A stretch of 64,000 bases of DNA, from positions 26,020,875-26,084,874 of the forward strand of contig CM065175.1 in assembly GCA_033026295.1 (NCBI GenBank), given 5' to 3'. This document shows positions 1 to 13,700 of this stretch, piece after piece (position 1 is the stretch's first letter; each line of letters begins with the position of its first letter). This DNA comes from Channa striata (Eukaryota; Chordata; Actinopteri; Anabantiformes; Channidae). The notes beneath the pieces were generated by a model. That model searched no databases. It had not been told where the DNA came from and saw only the letters and a program-made list of their open reading frames with translations. Made by a program: the position numbers and the translations under genes.

Positions 1-506
1 GGCTGATTTTAAGTAGCCGCCTGAACTTTTACTTAACTTGTGGAACCTCCTCGTTCTCGCCTTACACCTTTGTCAGTTGACCGTCACACATGAACATTGC
101 TATGGACGGATTATGAGGAAACGGGCCCCTGGACACACAGGAAAGGCCCCTCACCCTTTATTTTTGAGTCATTTTAAGTCCGTCTGTGGTCAGTTTACAT
201 TTGTTACGGCCTGTGGGAGAAGAAACCACGGACGGACGGGAGTTAAACGGTTTCAGAGTCCACATTACACCTTCCCTTCACTGCAGACACCCGAGAAGAG
301 TCATTCCGCCTTCCACCTCCGTGAACCAGGGTGGGACAAAGGCAGACCCCCTGCCGGGCAGCCTGCATGTAAACCAGCTTTAGATTGAGGCTTGCGTTAC
401 CTTATACGAACGAGCCCGAGGTGATGCTGAGGTTCCTGTTTCATCAGTCACACTGATTATTCTTATGGAGCCTCTCGCTCCCATCAATAATTCAGAGCTG
501 CTCCGT

Positions 507-528
507 ATGTGTGTGTGTGTGTGTGTGT
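507..528. repeat. GT microsatellite
   Basis: About ten uninterrupted GT dinucleotides, flanked by unique sequence. Confidence 0.9.
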
Positions 529-1204
529 TAATCAGTCATTCCCGCCGCTAATTAAAAGCCTTTGAATGTCAAATGCAAAGCAGGTGTTCATAAACTGAGG
601 CAGAGACTAAAGCACCAAAAACCCAGCGTCACGTTCAACAGTTTGTCTTTAGTTGGACACTCACACTCACACAGCAGCAGCTCACCTGAACACAGATGCC
701 GGTGGAAGCGTCTTCGTCACAGAGGGTCCGGCTCACCTGTGACCACATAAATCACAATCGACATAGCCCCGCCCCCTGCACAGGTGAGCCTCCCCCGCTC
801 ACCTAAAGGTGGGTTTTGGCAGCTGCAGAGCTTCCGGGCCTATCACACGGCTGCAGAGCAAAAAAATCGAATGACTCTCATTAATTTACTATATTCGAGT
901 ACAAGGATCCGGGGTTTCTACTTGAGTGATGCACTTTGAAAATATAATTTCTAATTATACTTGCTTTTTAGACTCAAACCTGCTTTTTACTAAGTACTCA
1001 CACGTGCGATATGAAAGCGATGAACACACAAGTGCATCAATCATCTAAAAATATCATATTCACTTACTGTATGTCAAAGAAGCCACTCTGCATTACAGTC
1101 ATTTTACTTTCGCCACTTTCAAGCTTCTAACAGAGTATTTCCATAAAATGATGCTAAAACTTCAAAGTACATCATAGCAGAACATGGGCAGACAGAAGAA
1201 CCCC

Positions 1205-1365
1205 CCCCCATTTACATAAAGGACACAGACACAAAATGACGACACATGAGCTCGTTTGATCATTTATTTCTGTTTTTGTCCTTTTGTTGTGGTCGTTTGT
1301 TGTTGTTCTGTTTGTCTTTTTTGGTCATTTAGTCATTTTTGTGTCTTTTTTGTAACTTTTCCACC
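1205..1365 (-). repeat. Dispersed minisatellite-type repeat, copy 1
   Basis: Degenerate units of the form GGTCATTTAGTCATTTTTGTG are interspersed with GTC/TTTTG-rich spacer. Read on the minus strand these become GACACAAAATGAC-type units, the same motif as at 39380-39600 and 57180-57600. The orientation is therefore opposite to those two copies. Confidence 0.55.
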
Positions 1366-3877
1366 AGCTGCAGTGATTTTATTTTTCTGTCTCTTGAGCT
1401 ATGCAATCAAATATTTAATTTCATTTTATTTATATTAAAGTTCTGCTGTGGGTCCCGATTGGAGACAGATGATCTAATGTCTTATTTTATTAGGGTAAAA
1501 GTGAAATGTCACTTTCTTTGTAAACAGAACTTACAGTGTGCATTAAATAATTTTATTGTTATGATTATTTGCTTTTTGTGTGACTCGTCGTGGTTAAGAT
1601 GGCGTCGTCCTTTGCAATGTCCTCAATATAAGAGATGGTTAGTTTTGTCTGTCGATCTTTTCAATTCAGCAAAAAAATATCTTTGGACAGATCTGCCTCA
1701 TCGACTGCAGCCCAGCTCTCAGCACAAGCCTCATGTTCCGTGAGCGTTTAGTTTTATCCTCAGGAGAAGAATTCCCTCCCCGGCGCTTTAACCATCCTGA
1801 CAAATAAAACAAGGACGACGCTGAATGAATCTTTTATTTACCCGGTTAAACAGAAGAGTCCTTGTTTGCTGCCCATGTGGATTTTACTTGGTGTCACTTT
1901 TGCTTATTGGCTGTGACTAATGCTTTCCTGTAACATCATTTGTAATTAAACCATGATTATGCTTGAGTGGCGGTGGAAATTGAGACGCGATACAAATAGG
2001 CCAGTAAATGTGATGCAAAACGCAGATTTACATCCGTATCTCCAGGTGGCCGGTGTATGTTTTATGGCTATTTGCATGCGTCTAGTTAAACATTTGTCCA
2101 AACTCAAAGTGCGCGGGGGATTTTATGGAGGTGCAGAAATTATAAGGAGGGAAAAGCTGTCAGCAGCTGTGGGATGATGCGACGAGGCTGGAGGCTTCTG
2201 CTTCATTTTGGACCCACAAGCAAATATGTAGGTCCAGTCAGACCGTGGACAAATACCTATAAGATCTGAGACAGCTGCATCATTCAGTGACAAAACGTCT
2301 GTGATTACTGATGTGCCTCAGTTAAAAATAAAACTGCTGATGGGATTCATAACTACAGTGATACTATTACATATTTATTTGATGACACATTAATATTTAA
2401 TTCCATGCCTGCGTTCAGTATCAGCTCTCATCATACAGTGAATTTCACATGCGGGGGGACGAGGACGTCCTCTTGTTATTCCCTGTCTCGCTTTCTCCGT
2501 CAGTTTAAAAGGTTTAAAGATTTAAAAGGCAACTTCTTGTTTTTTTATTTACTCCACAAATCTGACACGACACTGAAATTTAAAATTAAAAGGAAATAAA
2601 AATACAGAATATAATAACTGTTATGGCACAGGTCTAAATTAAAGTAAAACACTGACAAAAAAAAAGATTGTTATTTAGAAAAAAACATAATTTCTCCATG
2701 ACACAACACATAATAGAACCTGTGCATCTGAATTTTCATTCACTCTTCTGCACTTTTTAAGTCACTGTAGGTTCAGGCTCTATTTCTATTTGGTGAAATA
2801 GTGAATATTTTCTTATTTACAATGTGGAATATAAAAAGGAGCCATTGAGAATCACTGCCCACCTTTAGTTGTTTAGTTGGTTTTGATTAAACTACAGAAC
2901 CAGACGTTGTCTTGGGGAAGGGTCGGTCTAGATCCTGAAGGACAGTAAATATTGGACACAAACATGTCTCCTGGATGTTGATCTGAATGTACCACGTGCC
3001 ATGATAACTTGAATTCGTGAAGGGTTTTGGTTCTTGTGTTCTGGAGTTATTCTGACCCCCAGTGGCCATTCGCCTCTCACACACTCGTGAACCGTGAACC
3101 CGACATCATGGCACATTTTCATGTCATGAGAGTTTTGAAAGAGGTTTGGAGGAATCAGCAAGACTAAGACATACAGTAAAACCCAGATCAGGTTAAGACA
3201 GACAGTTGACAGTGATCAGATGCTGATGTCTTTCTTTTCTTCATGTATGTGATCATTCAGTACAGGTGCCGTCAACTTACAACAGCAGAAGATTTTTAGC
3301 AAATACAGCCGATAAAATTCCAGCAATTGATGAACATTTGAAAATGTCATTTGTGTGCCTTTACTTTTTCATCAGGTAAAATGTCCCTAAAACAGTCACA
3401 ACAGGTCAGTGTGCAATCGACGTGAGGCGGGTTTTCTTCGCCGGTTCTTTATCCTTGTGGATTACATGAAACATTCCTGAGTCACCCTTTCACTTGGCTG
3501 GGGGACATCAGAGTTGGAAACTTGGTGATCTCATAACACTTGGCGCCAAGAATGAAACAGAGCACGGCCTTTTCACAATGTGGCACCTGTCAGCACATCT
3601 TCCTGGCAACTCACCTTATCCAGAGTGCAACAAAAGAGTTCCCCGTGAGCCCCTGGGATTGTGGCCTCTTCAGGGCACCTGACCCGACATGCTCAGAAAG
3701 CAGAACAGTTCGGCGCTCAGGTGTAGCATGACAGAAGGGGAGGAGTTGTGTTGTCATTTGTCATTAAATGAGAATTTGGCTTGTGATCCCAGATTTGGTC
3801 TATGCACAAATTAAAGGTTAACTAAGTTCAGGCCATTACGGGGACAATCGTAAAAGAACATAAGCAACTCTACTGTC

Positions 3878-3883
3878 TTTAAT
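3878..3883 (-). terminator. Candidate poly(A) signal of the TLR gene
   Basis: The minus strand reads ATTAAA about 120 bases past the receptor stop codon. This is the nearest common poly(A) hexamer variant that I noticed. A hexamer alone is weak evidence. Confidence 0.3.
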
Positions 3884-4001
3884 TTTTGGTCCAACTGTTG
3901 GTCAAATTGCAGCTAAATGGATTTGACAGGATGTCGTTCTTCCTCTAAATTTCATTTTTGGGTTCTGCATCTTGGTCCGGATTAGGTGCCTCTGTGTCTG
4001 G

Positions 4002-7000
4002 CTACCCATTGTCATGGAGGTGCTCATTCATAGAAATGGCACCCACGGATGAAGTTCTGCTCTTCAGACTGTTTGTCCCTCTGTGGGCCATTGTGGGCTT
4101 GCCCAGGACACTTCTCAGCTGCTCCCAGAAAAACGCCTGCTGGTTGGCTTGCTGAGGCCACTCCAGGTACGTCTTAGTGCTCAGCATCTTCTTAAGCTTG
4201 CAGTACTTGCTGGGCAGGGAGCTGGGATCAATGGGCTCCTTCACCACTAGGATGACATCACTGAAGGTCTTCCCCATTGCTCTTTGCTGAGCAAAGTACA
4301 GCTCATAGTTGCACCACTCACTGTTCACAAAGTTTCTGGAGAGGACGAATATTACCTGAGAATGGAGACGAAATAAAAGAAAAGCATTGGAAACATGGAA
4401 TTTAATTGCATCTGGCTATGATGAGGCGGTGTTGAAGGGGGCTGTGAAAACATTTATTGGAAATTAGGGAATAGTAGCACTTAAAACTGGAGAGATCTTT
4501 TTTGTCAGCACAGCTCAGTCCGACTGTGCTGCGTTGCATTGGCTGTTTTCATACGTGCAACCTTTGACTGATCTGGACGCCGCCTGGAGGAAATGCACGA
4601 GTAAACGCAAATACTCAAAAAAAAAAATCGCACTGGGATTTCTAAAGAAATCTTCTTCAGCCGTATAAGAATCGAAATAATGAAATGTTATTGAGTATTT
4701 ATTTGACTTTTGTTTCCAGAATTGCTTCAGATTACTTAATCAGCTTGCAAGATGGCACAAATAACTTCCCATAAAGAAAGTCATAAGGGAAATTCACAAG
4801 TTGGTTTCAACAGCTACTTCCCAGCTTTGCTCATGTACCAATTCATACAAGAGCCCGACATTTGTATTTCAACAGAAGCTGCCTGCCCACGGCAGCTGGT
4901 GGGTCTCGCTGCTACTGAAGATGCTGCATCTACTACTGAAAATTTACATTCAAATCTTATTCTGAAAATCTTTGCACAGAATGGTCCTGGAAATAAAAAG
5001 GAATCGCACATTAATAAAGGTTAAATTAGGCTCAAAGTGAAGTAAAAGCAATAAGGTTAAAAGTGAACGTCAGTAGAGAATTGAAAATGTTGCGCAATGA
5101 AAGCAACAAAACCGCAGCCAAACTGGTTGTCGCCTTGCAGGACGAGAAAGAAGTTAGAGATGAAGCAACTTATTATTATTAGTCCAGTTATTTCGGTACA
5201 TGATATTTCCTGATGGCTTCGACTAGTCTTTTTATTGGCTCCTGTGCCAGGAAGCTGAAACCAGAGATGTCAGCAGCAGGCAGAGAGAGAGAGAGGGACA
5301 CCACAGGTGGTTTCGTTAGCAACCAGTAAAGCCTCACGTTGACTTGACCCGTTAACCAAAAGTCTTTCATACCTTACGACTGCTTTCGATGTTGTCAATG
5401 ATGTTATCGATGATCCACTTTCCTGGCATGAAGTCCCTCTCGTGAATGCACAGCCGATAGGGGTTTCTGTTGCTCTCCAGACATGGCAGGAGCTGGTCCC
5501 TCACCCAGTCTGCATCAGAGTGGCTGTAGGATATGAAGGCATGATAGGTGAAAGTCTCCGGCTCCCCTGCTGCTTTTTCCTTGTGAGCTCTGTATTTGGC
5601 CCTGATGATCTGATATGTGGCTTTAGTGTACCACGGGAGGTCAAAAATATAGCAAATCAGCATTAGTATTAAGATCACCGCTGTGGTGGTTGCAACACAG
5701 ATGACGATAACGAGTCTGATATCACAGGCCACCTTTCCTGGGAAGAAATTAAAGATGAATGTGTTGAGAAAAAGTTCTGGGTGGTAACACCTGTAGTTCC
5801 ACGGCCAGTCGGTGAGGTTGATCTTTTCATTGGAAATGGTGTCCTCAATGAAAGCATGGAGCTCACAGGTACAGTGGTAAGGATTGTTCCCTGCCCGCAT
5901 GCGAGACAGCTCAGGCATATCCTGGAAGGATGCCTTGCTAATGAGACCAAAGGAATTCCCATCCAAAGCCAGGAACTGCAAGGATGGACTTTCCCACTTA
6001 GACGGGATGAACTTTATTTTATTCCCACTCAACAAGAGCTCTTTCAGGCCAGTGGCTTTCTCAAAGTATCCCATATCCAGCTGGTCCAGGTCACAATAAG
6101 ATAGGTCCAGGTAGTGCACGGTGGCGGGCAGACATAGGAGCGCTTCACTTTCGAATCGATTGTGATGAGCGATTAGCCGTGTGATATTTTGTTGCCAAAC
6201 ACAGTCTTGACTGCTTTCAGCAGATCCCAGGCTATTGCTGCTTAAGTCCAACACCTGCAGCTTGTCAAACTCCCGTGTAAGTGATGATAAATCTTTTAAG
6301 CTGCTCAGGTCGTTGTTGCTCAAGTTGAAGGTGTGAAGATTTGCCATAGTGCCTTTGTAATCACAGCGCTGGTTGAGGACAAACTCGTTTTTTAGTCGAT
6401 TATTGGAGACATCCAGGAACTCCACAGCCTGCATCTCAACCCAGGCGTCGCAAGGCACAGAGTTGAAATAGACATATTGAATAGACAGTCTCTTAATTTT
6501 ATTAAACCAGGTGAAGCGCCAGTCGAATCGCAGCACATCAGGGTTGCTGATATACCTGCAAGAAATAGAAATTCGAGGGCTAGTATCAGTGTGTGTCCCA
6601 CTTAACACGTTGACTGCTACAAGAGTTCTGAACTGAATTTTTGCACACGTTAGTCAAGCACAAAGCATCGTGTCAAGTTTAGCTTCTTTTCGTTTAACGT
6701 AGTTTATCAAATTGAACAACTACTTACCAAAGATCCAAGTTATCCAGTGACAGATCTGTGATGCTGGAACCTGCTCCGCTATCAACAAATGTGGGAGAAC
6801 GAGCAAAGTCGATGTACTGAAGTCTCACATTTTTGACAGGGGCAACTTGCAAGTTCATCAAGGCCATCCTCAGGAGATTCTCATTGAACTTCCCTCTGTG
6901 AAATATCAGCTGATGGGCTCTGATGTCTTTCAAACCCTGGAAAATGTCCTCCTTTCCCAGGTAGTACATAAACTCGAAGAGGTTGCGAAACTGGATGACG

Positions 7001-7713
7001 CTGAAGGTCTTGTTGGCGAGATCGTGAAGCATGTGGCGAAGGGCCCCGGGCTGCTGATCTACGGCCATGTCGAAGCCCATCTGCACCGTGCGAATAGCTT
7101 TCAAACTTCCAGGCTCGTAGTAACTCAGGTTGGAGGAACATTTAATAGCAAAAGCTTGTAGAGTGATGTCTTTCAGGGGATGAAAATCTGCTTTCTTCAG
7201 GCCCATCACCAGGGGGCCCCCCATGGACAGAACCTGGAGTCTGCTAAATTTAGAGAAGCTTTCAGCCAACGTGGCCTGTGTGTAAAGGTTGTTGGACATG
7301 TAGAGCTGCTTGAGGTTTAACAGGGGAGTCAGAGCTGCCGCAGGGATTTCATGCAGAGAGTTATTGAAGATGTTGAGATGTTCCAGCGCGCTGTTGTTTC
7401 TAAATGCCTCGTTGTCGATGTGTGAAATGTTGTTGAAGGCCAGCTGGAGGCTGCGAAGCCGAGGGAGGCCGACGAAGTCCTGCGCACCCACGGCTTGGAG
7501 TCTGTTGGAGGAGAGGTCGACCTGCTCCAGCGTGGACGGGAGATGCTTCCGAGGGACGCGCTCCAGCTGCCTCCCCACGCAGTCTGCGCGGCGGCCGGAG
7601 TCGGAGATGCGGCAGGGATGTTGCTCGGACCCGGCGGGCAGCGGTGGGGCTGCGGTCGTGGAAGTGAGCGCTCCGAGGAGGAGGGCACAGGAAGGAATCA
7701 TCCCCCAAATCAT
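4002..7713 (-). CDS. tlr18: Toll-like receptor of the TLR1 family, probably fish TLR14/TLR18
   Basis: Type I membrane pattern-recognition receptor with a leucine-rich ectodomain and a cytoplasmic TIR domain. Coding exons, in transcript order, are 7713-6728, 6555-5373 and 4355-4002. Introns of 172 and 1017 bp have GTAAGT/CAG and GTATGA/CAG ends, and the phases join exactly to give 840 residues. Visible parts: signal peptide about 1-22; LRR cap and repeats about 30-550; LRR C-terminal cap about 552-606 with CxC; membrane segment about 610-633; TIR from about 664, with box 1 YHAFISYS, box 2 RDFMPGKW (702-709, BB-loop proline present) and box 3 FW (799-800). A Ser/Thr-rich tail of about 40 residues follows. 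The second intron splits the TIR after SRK. I chose the ATG at 7713 because an acceptor lies directly before it. The TIR matches the TLR1/2/6/10/14/18 group; the paralogue choice is from memory of fish TLR14/18, and other TLR1-family members such as TLR25 are possible. Confidence 0.93.
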
Positions 7714-7730
7714 CTGCAAAACACGGGAAC
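7714..7730 (-). other. Splice acceptor abutting the TLR start codon (5'-UTR intron)
   Basis: On the minus strand the bases just before the ATG read GTGTTTTGCAG, a good 3' splice site. This implies a noncoding first exon and the promoter somewhere upstream, at higher coordinates, within 7.7-23 kb. I could not place that exon. If the site is not used, the same ATG still begins the long open frame. Confidence 0.6.
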
Positions 7731-10700
7731 ATCATTTTACTCACACAGGTGCAGGACCCACATCGGTCTGAACCTGCACCCGAACGAGCAAGAGATGAAA
7801 GGGCAGTTTTTTTAAGAAATTGATAAAATATTCTAAAAGGAAAAAAGGAAACTGTGACACACAATCGATGCATTTTGGTTTATTCTTACATTAGGGAGGA
7901 AATTCCTTCTTCTCTGTTAAACACTGATGAAGCAAATCAGACTCATCCACATTCACCAGACAGTTTCAGTGATGCTTCATCACTCACGGGCTTCACTCAC
8001 ACACTGTTTCAGCCATCACACAGATGCACAGCTGTGATGCCAGATGTGTTCATGGGCTGTTAATCCGTGAAAGCTCGGTGGGAAAAACCGTGGATCCGGA
8101 TGGAAAGAGGCTGGACGATTTCTTTATCAAGCAACAGTGTCACATTGACAAATGTTGCCTCTCAAGTCGTCTCAATGATTCATTGTTAACATGTTCCTTA
8201 GCAAGTGAAAGGTGATGCTCTTTGGATAAAAACAAGCCGCCCTTTGTTTCCTGTGTCATCTTCCTTTTCACATAACCCGTGTGCAGGACAGCAGCAGCCA
8301 CTGGCCTTTTACTCAGGTCAATAGTGCACAGTAGATTAGATGGATGGATCAGTAATATTGACTTAGTGAAAGTCCTTGCAGGAAATGAAGTGTTGTAAAA
8401 GGATGGGATAATATCAATAACCAGTGTTGTCAACAGATACAAGACGTTTTATAACAATTTTCATATCACAATTTAAAGTAAAATGGAATTTGAGGGGTTA
8501 GTTCAGATCTGCGAATGCAATTTTCATCTCGCTTTCTGTGGCTTTAGTTTCGGGTGTGAATGCAACTTCCCTCTGACCTAAAGTTTGTCTCTGCCTCTAG
8601 ATGACATCACCCAGAGCAGTTGAGATAGTGAACCTGTGGTGTCAGTTTCCAGAGACTAATCGTCGGAGAAAAAACACTACAGCAGCAGGCGTTTCACTAA
8701 ATGCCCACAAGTGACATGTTTAAATGCAACTAGCGAAGCCCTGAAGCAGGTGAAGAAGCACCGACCGTCCAGATGAGGAAGGAAACAGTGTGAACTGCTG
8801 CCACATCAGCAGAGGGAGAAGCCAGGATGAGGCAAAAACTGCAAGTGTTCGCTTCCTGTTTCCACCCAGTGCCGACTTCTTCTACCCAACCTTACCACAT
8901 GTGAAGCCACTGTAATTATTTTAACCCAAAACCTAAAAGTTCCTCTAAAGGCACGATGGCCGTTCCCCTGCACTTATGAGTGAGGCAATTTCCAGGTTCA
9001 TTCAGAGGCCGTAAGATCGTTTTGCTCACGCACAGACTAAGAATGTTGGATATGAAGTTGGATTATTCTAAATCAAAAATGTGGGTCAGACTGGCACCAA
9101 AACAAACAGGCCAGGAATTTACTTTTTGTTCTCAAATCTTTCTACTCCTGTGGTAAAACGTGAACCTGTCGTACCATCCACCTCCCTGTGACACGTTTTG
9201 ACTTTATGCAGTCCTTCATTAAGGCGTCAACCGCTGAAGCGTCTGCTTTTCTTCTGTACTTCACTGAACTTCGCTCTGACTGTCCATCACCGTCGGCCTC
9301 CCGGTGTCTCTCTTTGAGGCCAGATGTCGGGTCGTACAAATGCTGATGCATCCAGTGCATGTCTTCAACAGCAGCCAGTTATTGGGCTGTAAAAGAAAAA
9401 CTCTACCACTAATAATATAGGACAGGTGCCAGCTGGACCTCGGGACATTTCATCTCTCGTGAGCAAGTTCTTCAGGCCTGACCCAACTCGTGCAGAGGCT
9501 AAATCCCTGAAACCTTTCAGATAAGAGGCGGACTGGCACCAGGAAGCTGATCTAGTTGGCGTCAAACAGCCGGGACTGAGAAACTCGACAGACTCACGGA
9601 GGGAGAGTTTAACCGAGCTCAGCACCTGCTCGCTCCTTTCTGATGCTCCTGCCCTTCTTCTTCCTCTTGTATCACAAGCAGCAGACTGATGAAATAAGTG
9701 GGTTTTTTTTTTTTTACACTTTGCAGCATCAGTCAGCAAAGCCTGTTCTGTTTTTGATGTTTCTATTCTGCATCGCTGCCCGTGGATTTCCCAATTCTCT
9801 CAGTTTCGTTTGAACATGTGCCTTTTGAATTGTGCAATAGTTTCACGGCTTTAGTCCCTTTAACTTTTCTCCAAGAGTGAGCGTCCACCAACTCATTAAG
9901 TGCTGCTCCCCCGTAGTAATATTCAGCACATCTTCAGCATATTAAAACGTGCTGTACGGCGATTTATGCTGAAAAAATACGACTCTAAATTTCAGACACA
10001 ATTTCGACTAAAAAGTCCTCTGCTTTTTTCCCTGAGGCTGCAGGATTTCGGTGCCACAACTGCGACGTAAAGGCTTCCGCTCCGATCACAAATAAATAAG
10101 GTTCCAGTTTAGTTTTCTGCATCACTGCACGTGCTCCATCCTGGACAAGTCTCCAGTCAATCTCAGGTCCAACAGGCAACAGTAAGACACTCAAAGCCAA
10201 ACACATTCATGCACCAATAAAAACGAGGAAGACTACGAGCTTATAACCACAGAGAATATGGCTGTTAAGATTGTTTGAACCGGCACCAGAAAACAACCGA
10301 TGAACATGTATTACTGTTGCCAGAACTGTCAATGAGATGTCAATGATGACATGAGAAAAGAAAACACTGTATTTGTTAGTGAGTCACGCTCATGGTGGAA
10401 TTATTAGAACTGGATCGTGAAACATGACGTCCAGATTCTGGCCTTTAATTTGGCTTGAGGATCCTTACGCTTCCACGTTTCTGGGCCCATAGAGCACGTG
10501 CAGTAATGACCACTTCCATTCGCACACGTGGGTGGGGATCAAATAACATAATCCTACTTTTCTACACTTTCCAAATTATATTGGACTAAATAAATAAAAT
10601 TCTGACAATAAAAAGGAACTCACAAGGTTTCGCTGTGTTCTTGGGGAAGTTGTATTAACGCCACTGGTCAAACTTGCTTTACTGACCAGCACTGATGAGG

Positions 10701-13700
10701 GGGTTCAGTTTCCCTCAGTATCAACAGTCTGATTCAGGCCTCGGCTGTCAGCTGTGGGTGTCCAGAGGCAAACTAGTGAGGTGGGTCTCACTATTGTGAA
10801 AAATGTAAAAAATGCATCTCAGGCAAATTCTTCTCTGTTAAGAGGCAACAAGTCAAAAAACCTGAATGTTGTGAGTCGTCAGCTCAGCTGTTTGACATTA
10901 ACCTGCCTGGCTGGATTTTCTTCATCATCCCTCACAGCCAAAGCCGTGGTTGACGTTACGTGCAGCTTTTGCCTGTGAAAACCTCCCTGTTCCGTGGTGA
11001 GCAGCCTCGTCTGAAAGGAATGTGCACAAATATGTTGGCAGGCTGCTCAGTTTCATCCTTGGTATAATGTTCTCGTGCTTCAGAAAAGAGATGTTGCAAT
11101 TCCGTGTCAGCACACTATTAATTTAATAGTAAGGTATTAACCGCTCGCACAATCTGAAGCTCCAACGCGCTCAGCTCACTGTGCACACACACACACCGCA
11201 AAGACTTTTCCCTGGTCAATATTTTTCATGTGTAGTTTGGCCCAGCGCCAAGCTCGAGTAACGCAGCAGGAGCCGCAAAGACGACTGGGGAAATATTTAG
11301 TTAGCTTTCACAAATCCTGAAATGCAAAGAAACTATAGGCCGATGCTGCCTGGCAACAACGTTCTTCATCTTTGGACCCAGCGGAAGAGGAAGAGGACAG
11401 GAAGCAAAGTGACTCTTGTGCATGTGTCAGTGTGACACCGAGTCTCTGTGTCCTCAAATACAAACACAAAATTTAAAAAAGACACTCAATAACAATATGT
11501 ATGTATTTTTTCTTCTAATAGAGGTGATTGTAGCGCACGGTCATTAAGAAACCGGCTCCCAGAAAACCGGGAGTATTTGAGTCATAAAAGTATTTATGTC
11601 CTCACATTTTTGAGTTAAACATGGAGCGTGTCAAAGAAAATTGTGCCAGCTTAGCTTTTCTAAAAGCAAACCCGTCACACCCCGACCGGGAAGTTCTCTG
11701 ACTCGCAAAGCTGCTTTCTGTCACCGCAGCTGTGAGCGTTAACCTGCCCAAGAGAGAAAAAACACAGATTAGACACGGGGTTTAAAACACTCCAAATAAA
11801 TAAGACATATCATATTCAGCCCCGTGTGTTTCCGATGATAGATCCTAATCCCACGCCCCAGTTGTCTGGTAATTAAGGGAGTAACTCGTTGATGCCGACG
11901 CTGCATAGAAATGATCAGTCACTCCCGGCCTGCGACCACATTAAAATGATGCATCGCCTGCGTTCTGCTCAAAGCGCAGCTGAGGGTGACAACATGCAGC
12001 TAATGTGGTTTGGAGCTGAAAACCTCAAGCGGAGATGAGGTGTGTGTGTTTTTCCCCACCTGATTCATCCTGAGCTGTGTTGGTCTAATCTGCATTAACT
12101 CAACGCTCGTCAGTGTGAGGAGCCGGTCAAACGCCAAGTGTCGCTTTCATTGATTGAACTGTGATATCTCTCTGATATCGCCCGTTGAGCCCAAGGCTCA
12201 ATTACGGCCTGACATTTACCCGGCCGTCAATAGCTGGTGGCAAACAGCTCTTTCATTTACAGGTATCAGCAGCACTGTTCCCGCGCATGAATCCGGCTGC
12301 AGACGCTTTTCACGGGGCATTTAACGCTGCTCCCTGTTTACGCGTCGGACACTAACACAGCTGCGCTTGTACTTGAGCTGCGAACATCCTGCTCCCAGGT
12401 CGACACGTTCACCGTTCAAGTGTTCTTAAAACATTTTACCTTATAGGGACAAAGAGCGGCTCACCAAACCGACATTTGAAAAACATTTTCCCCCTCAGAT
12501 CGGCTGATATGTCATCAGGCAGGTAGTTGGTGGTTTGCACAAGTTTTGCTTCACTGAGAAAGGAATTTAATTTGTGCAACGGCCGGGGAGGTAAAACATA
12601 TAAAACCAAATGTACCTGCATGGGTGGACAATGAAAAGCGGCTCTGCGCAATGTTACAATTGCAAAGGTGAAAAGCAAAGAGCAACTGACGACTGTGGGA
12701 AAAGGAACAGACACACAGGACTCGAAATCGTCTTTCACAAAGGACGTCACAAGAGCTTCCTGAAGCTGCCGTCAACACTTTCCTTACATGCATCGTCCCA
12801 GTAACTAAGATGAAAATAAAAAAGATCATGATCCGTCAAATGTTTTTCCCGGAACAGAGCCAGCATTTTATGTCATCAGTTACACCCAGGCTTTTCCTGT
12901 CATTGCCATTTAAAATATCGGCGGTGAGACGCGTCTATTGTTTGCTGTTTTCAGCTTAACGTCTTCATTTAGCTGATTCTGTTCACTCACTGCACTCGAG
13001 CATCCGACAGTTTCCCTTAATGCAGTAAGAATGTTTCTCAAGGCTTCCAGCAAAGGTTCCATATGGTCATATTTCACCAAATATGGAGCATTACGGAAAC
13101 CAAAAAGAAGCATTGATCCACACAGAACAATCACCGCGCCCAGTGTCCCGTGTCCCACTGTGTGACCTGGGCCACGAATGAGTAAAACATTAGGGACTTT
13201 TACCAAGTCGAATGGAGCCAGGGTCGACAACCCTGTGCATTTTCTCTAGCTGAGTAACAGGGAACTAATTAACCAGGCTTCAGTCATTTAGTGTGTGAAC
13301 GAACCTGCAGTTTCCATGTTTTTGTGTTTGGCTGGAGCAAAGTGTTTTTCTTGTGGGCCAGCGTTTGACGTAACAGCACATAAAAATAAAAAATAATAGG
13401 TATACTGACGTGCCAGGATGTGTTAACCACTTGTCAACTTGTTGAAATTAGCTCCACCTTTACTGACAATGACCTTTGACCCTTATAATCTGCTTAGTGC
13501 TTGAGAACACGAGTGAAAGAATTTATTTGGCCCTATATCGTCACTTTTACATACTGCTGCGTTCGTCCACTTCGACCACCCGCTCACAGTCTGTCACATG
13601 TTCGCGTGGCCCTCGTCCTCCACTAAGACTGCCAGTCTTAATGTTGTGGCTGATCAGTGAGTATATTCATGCATTATTTTTAAGATAATGAATGAATACA

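Larger units (their letters stand above)
1..4001. other. Gene-free 3' flank of the TLR gene
   Basis: No open frame with recognisable domains. It holds a GT microsatellite (507-528), one copy of a dispersed minisatellite-type repeat (about 1205-1365) and AT-rich unique-looking sequence. Short open frames here are under 140 codons with no codon or splice support. Confidence 0.6.

Noticed and set aside
5367..6608. Reading the middle TLR exon as starting with its own ATG-like codon at 6608
   Set aside because: The first 17 codons are intronic. The TTTCTTGCAG acceptor at 6556 and phase match to exon 1 fix the exon start at 6555.
12910..13230. 106-codon minus-strand frame
   Set aside because: No splice or start context, no recognisable family, and in a region resembling decayed repeat.
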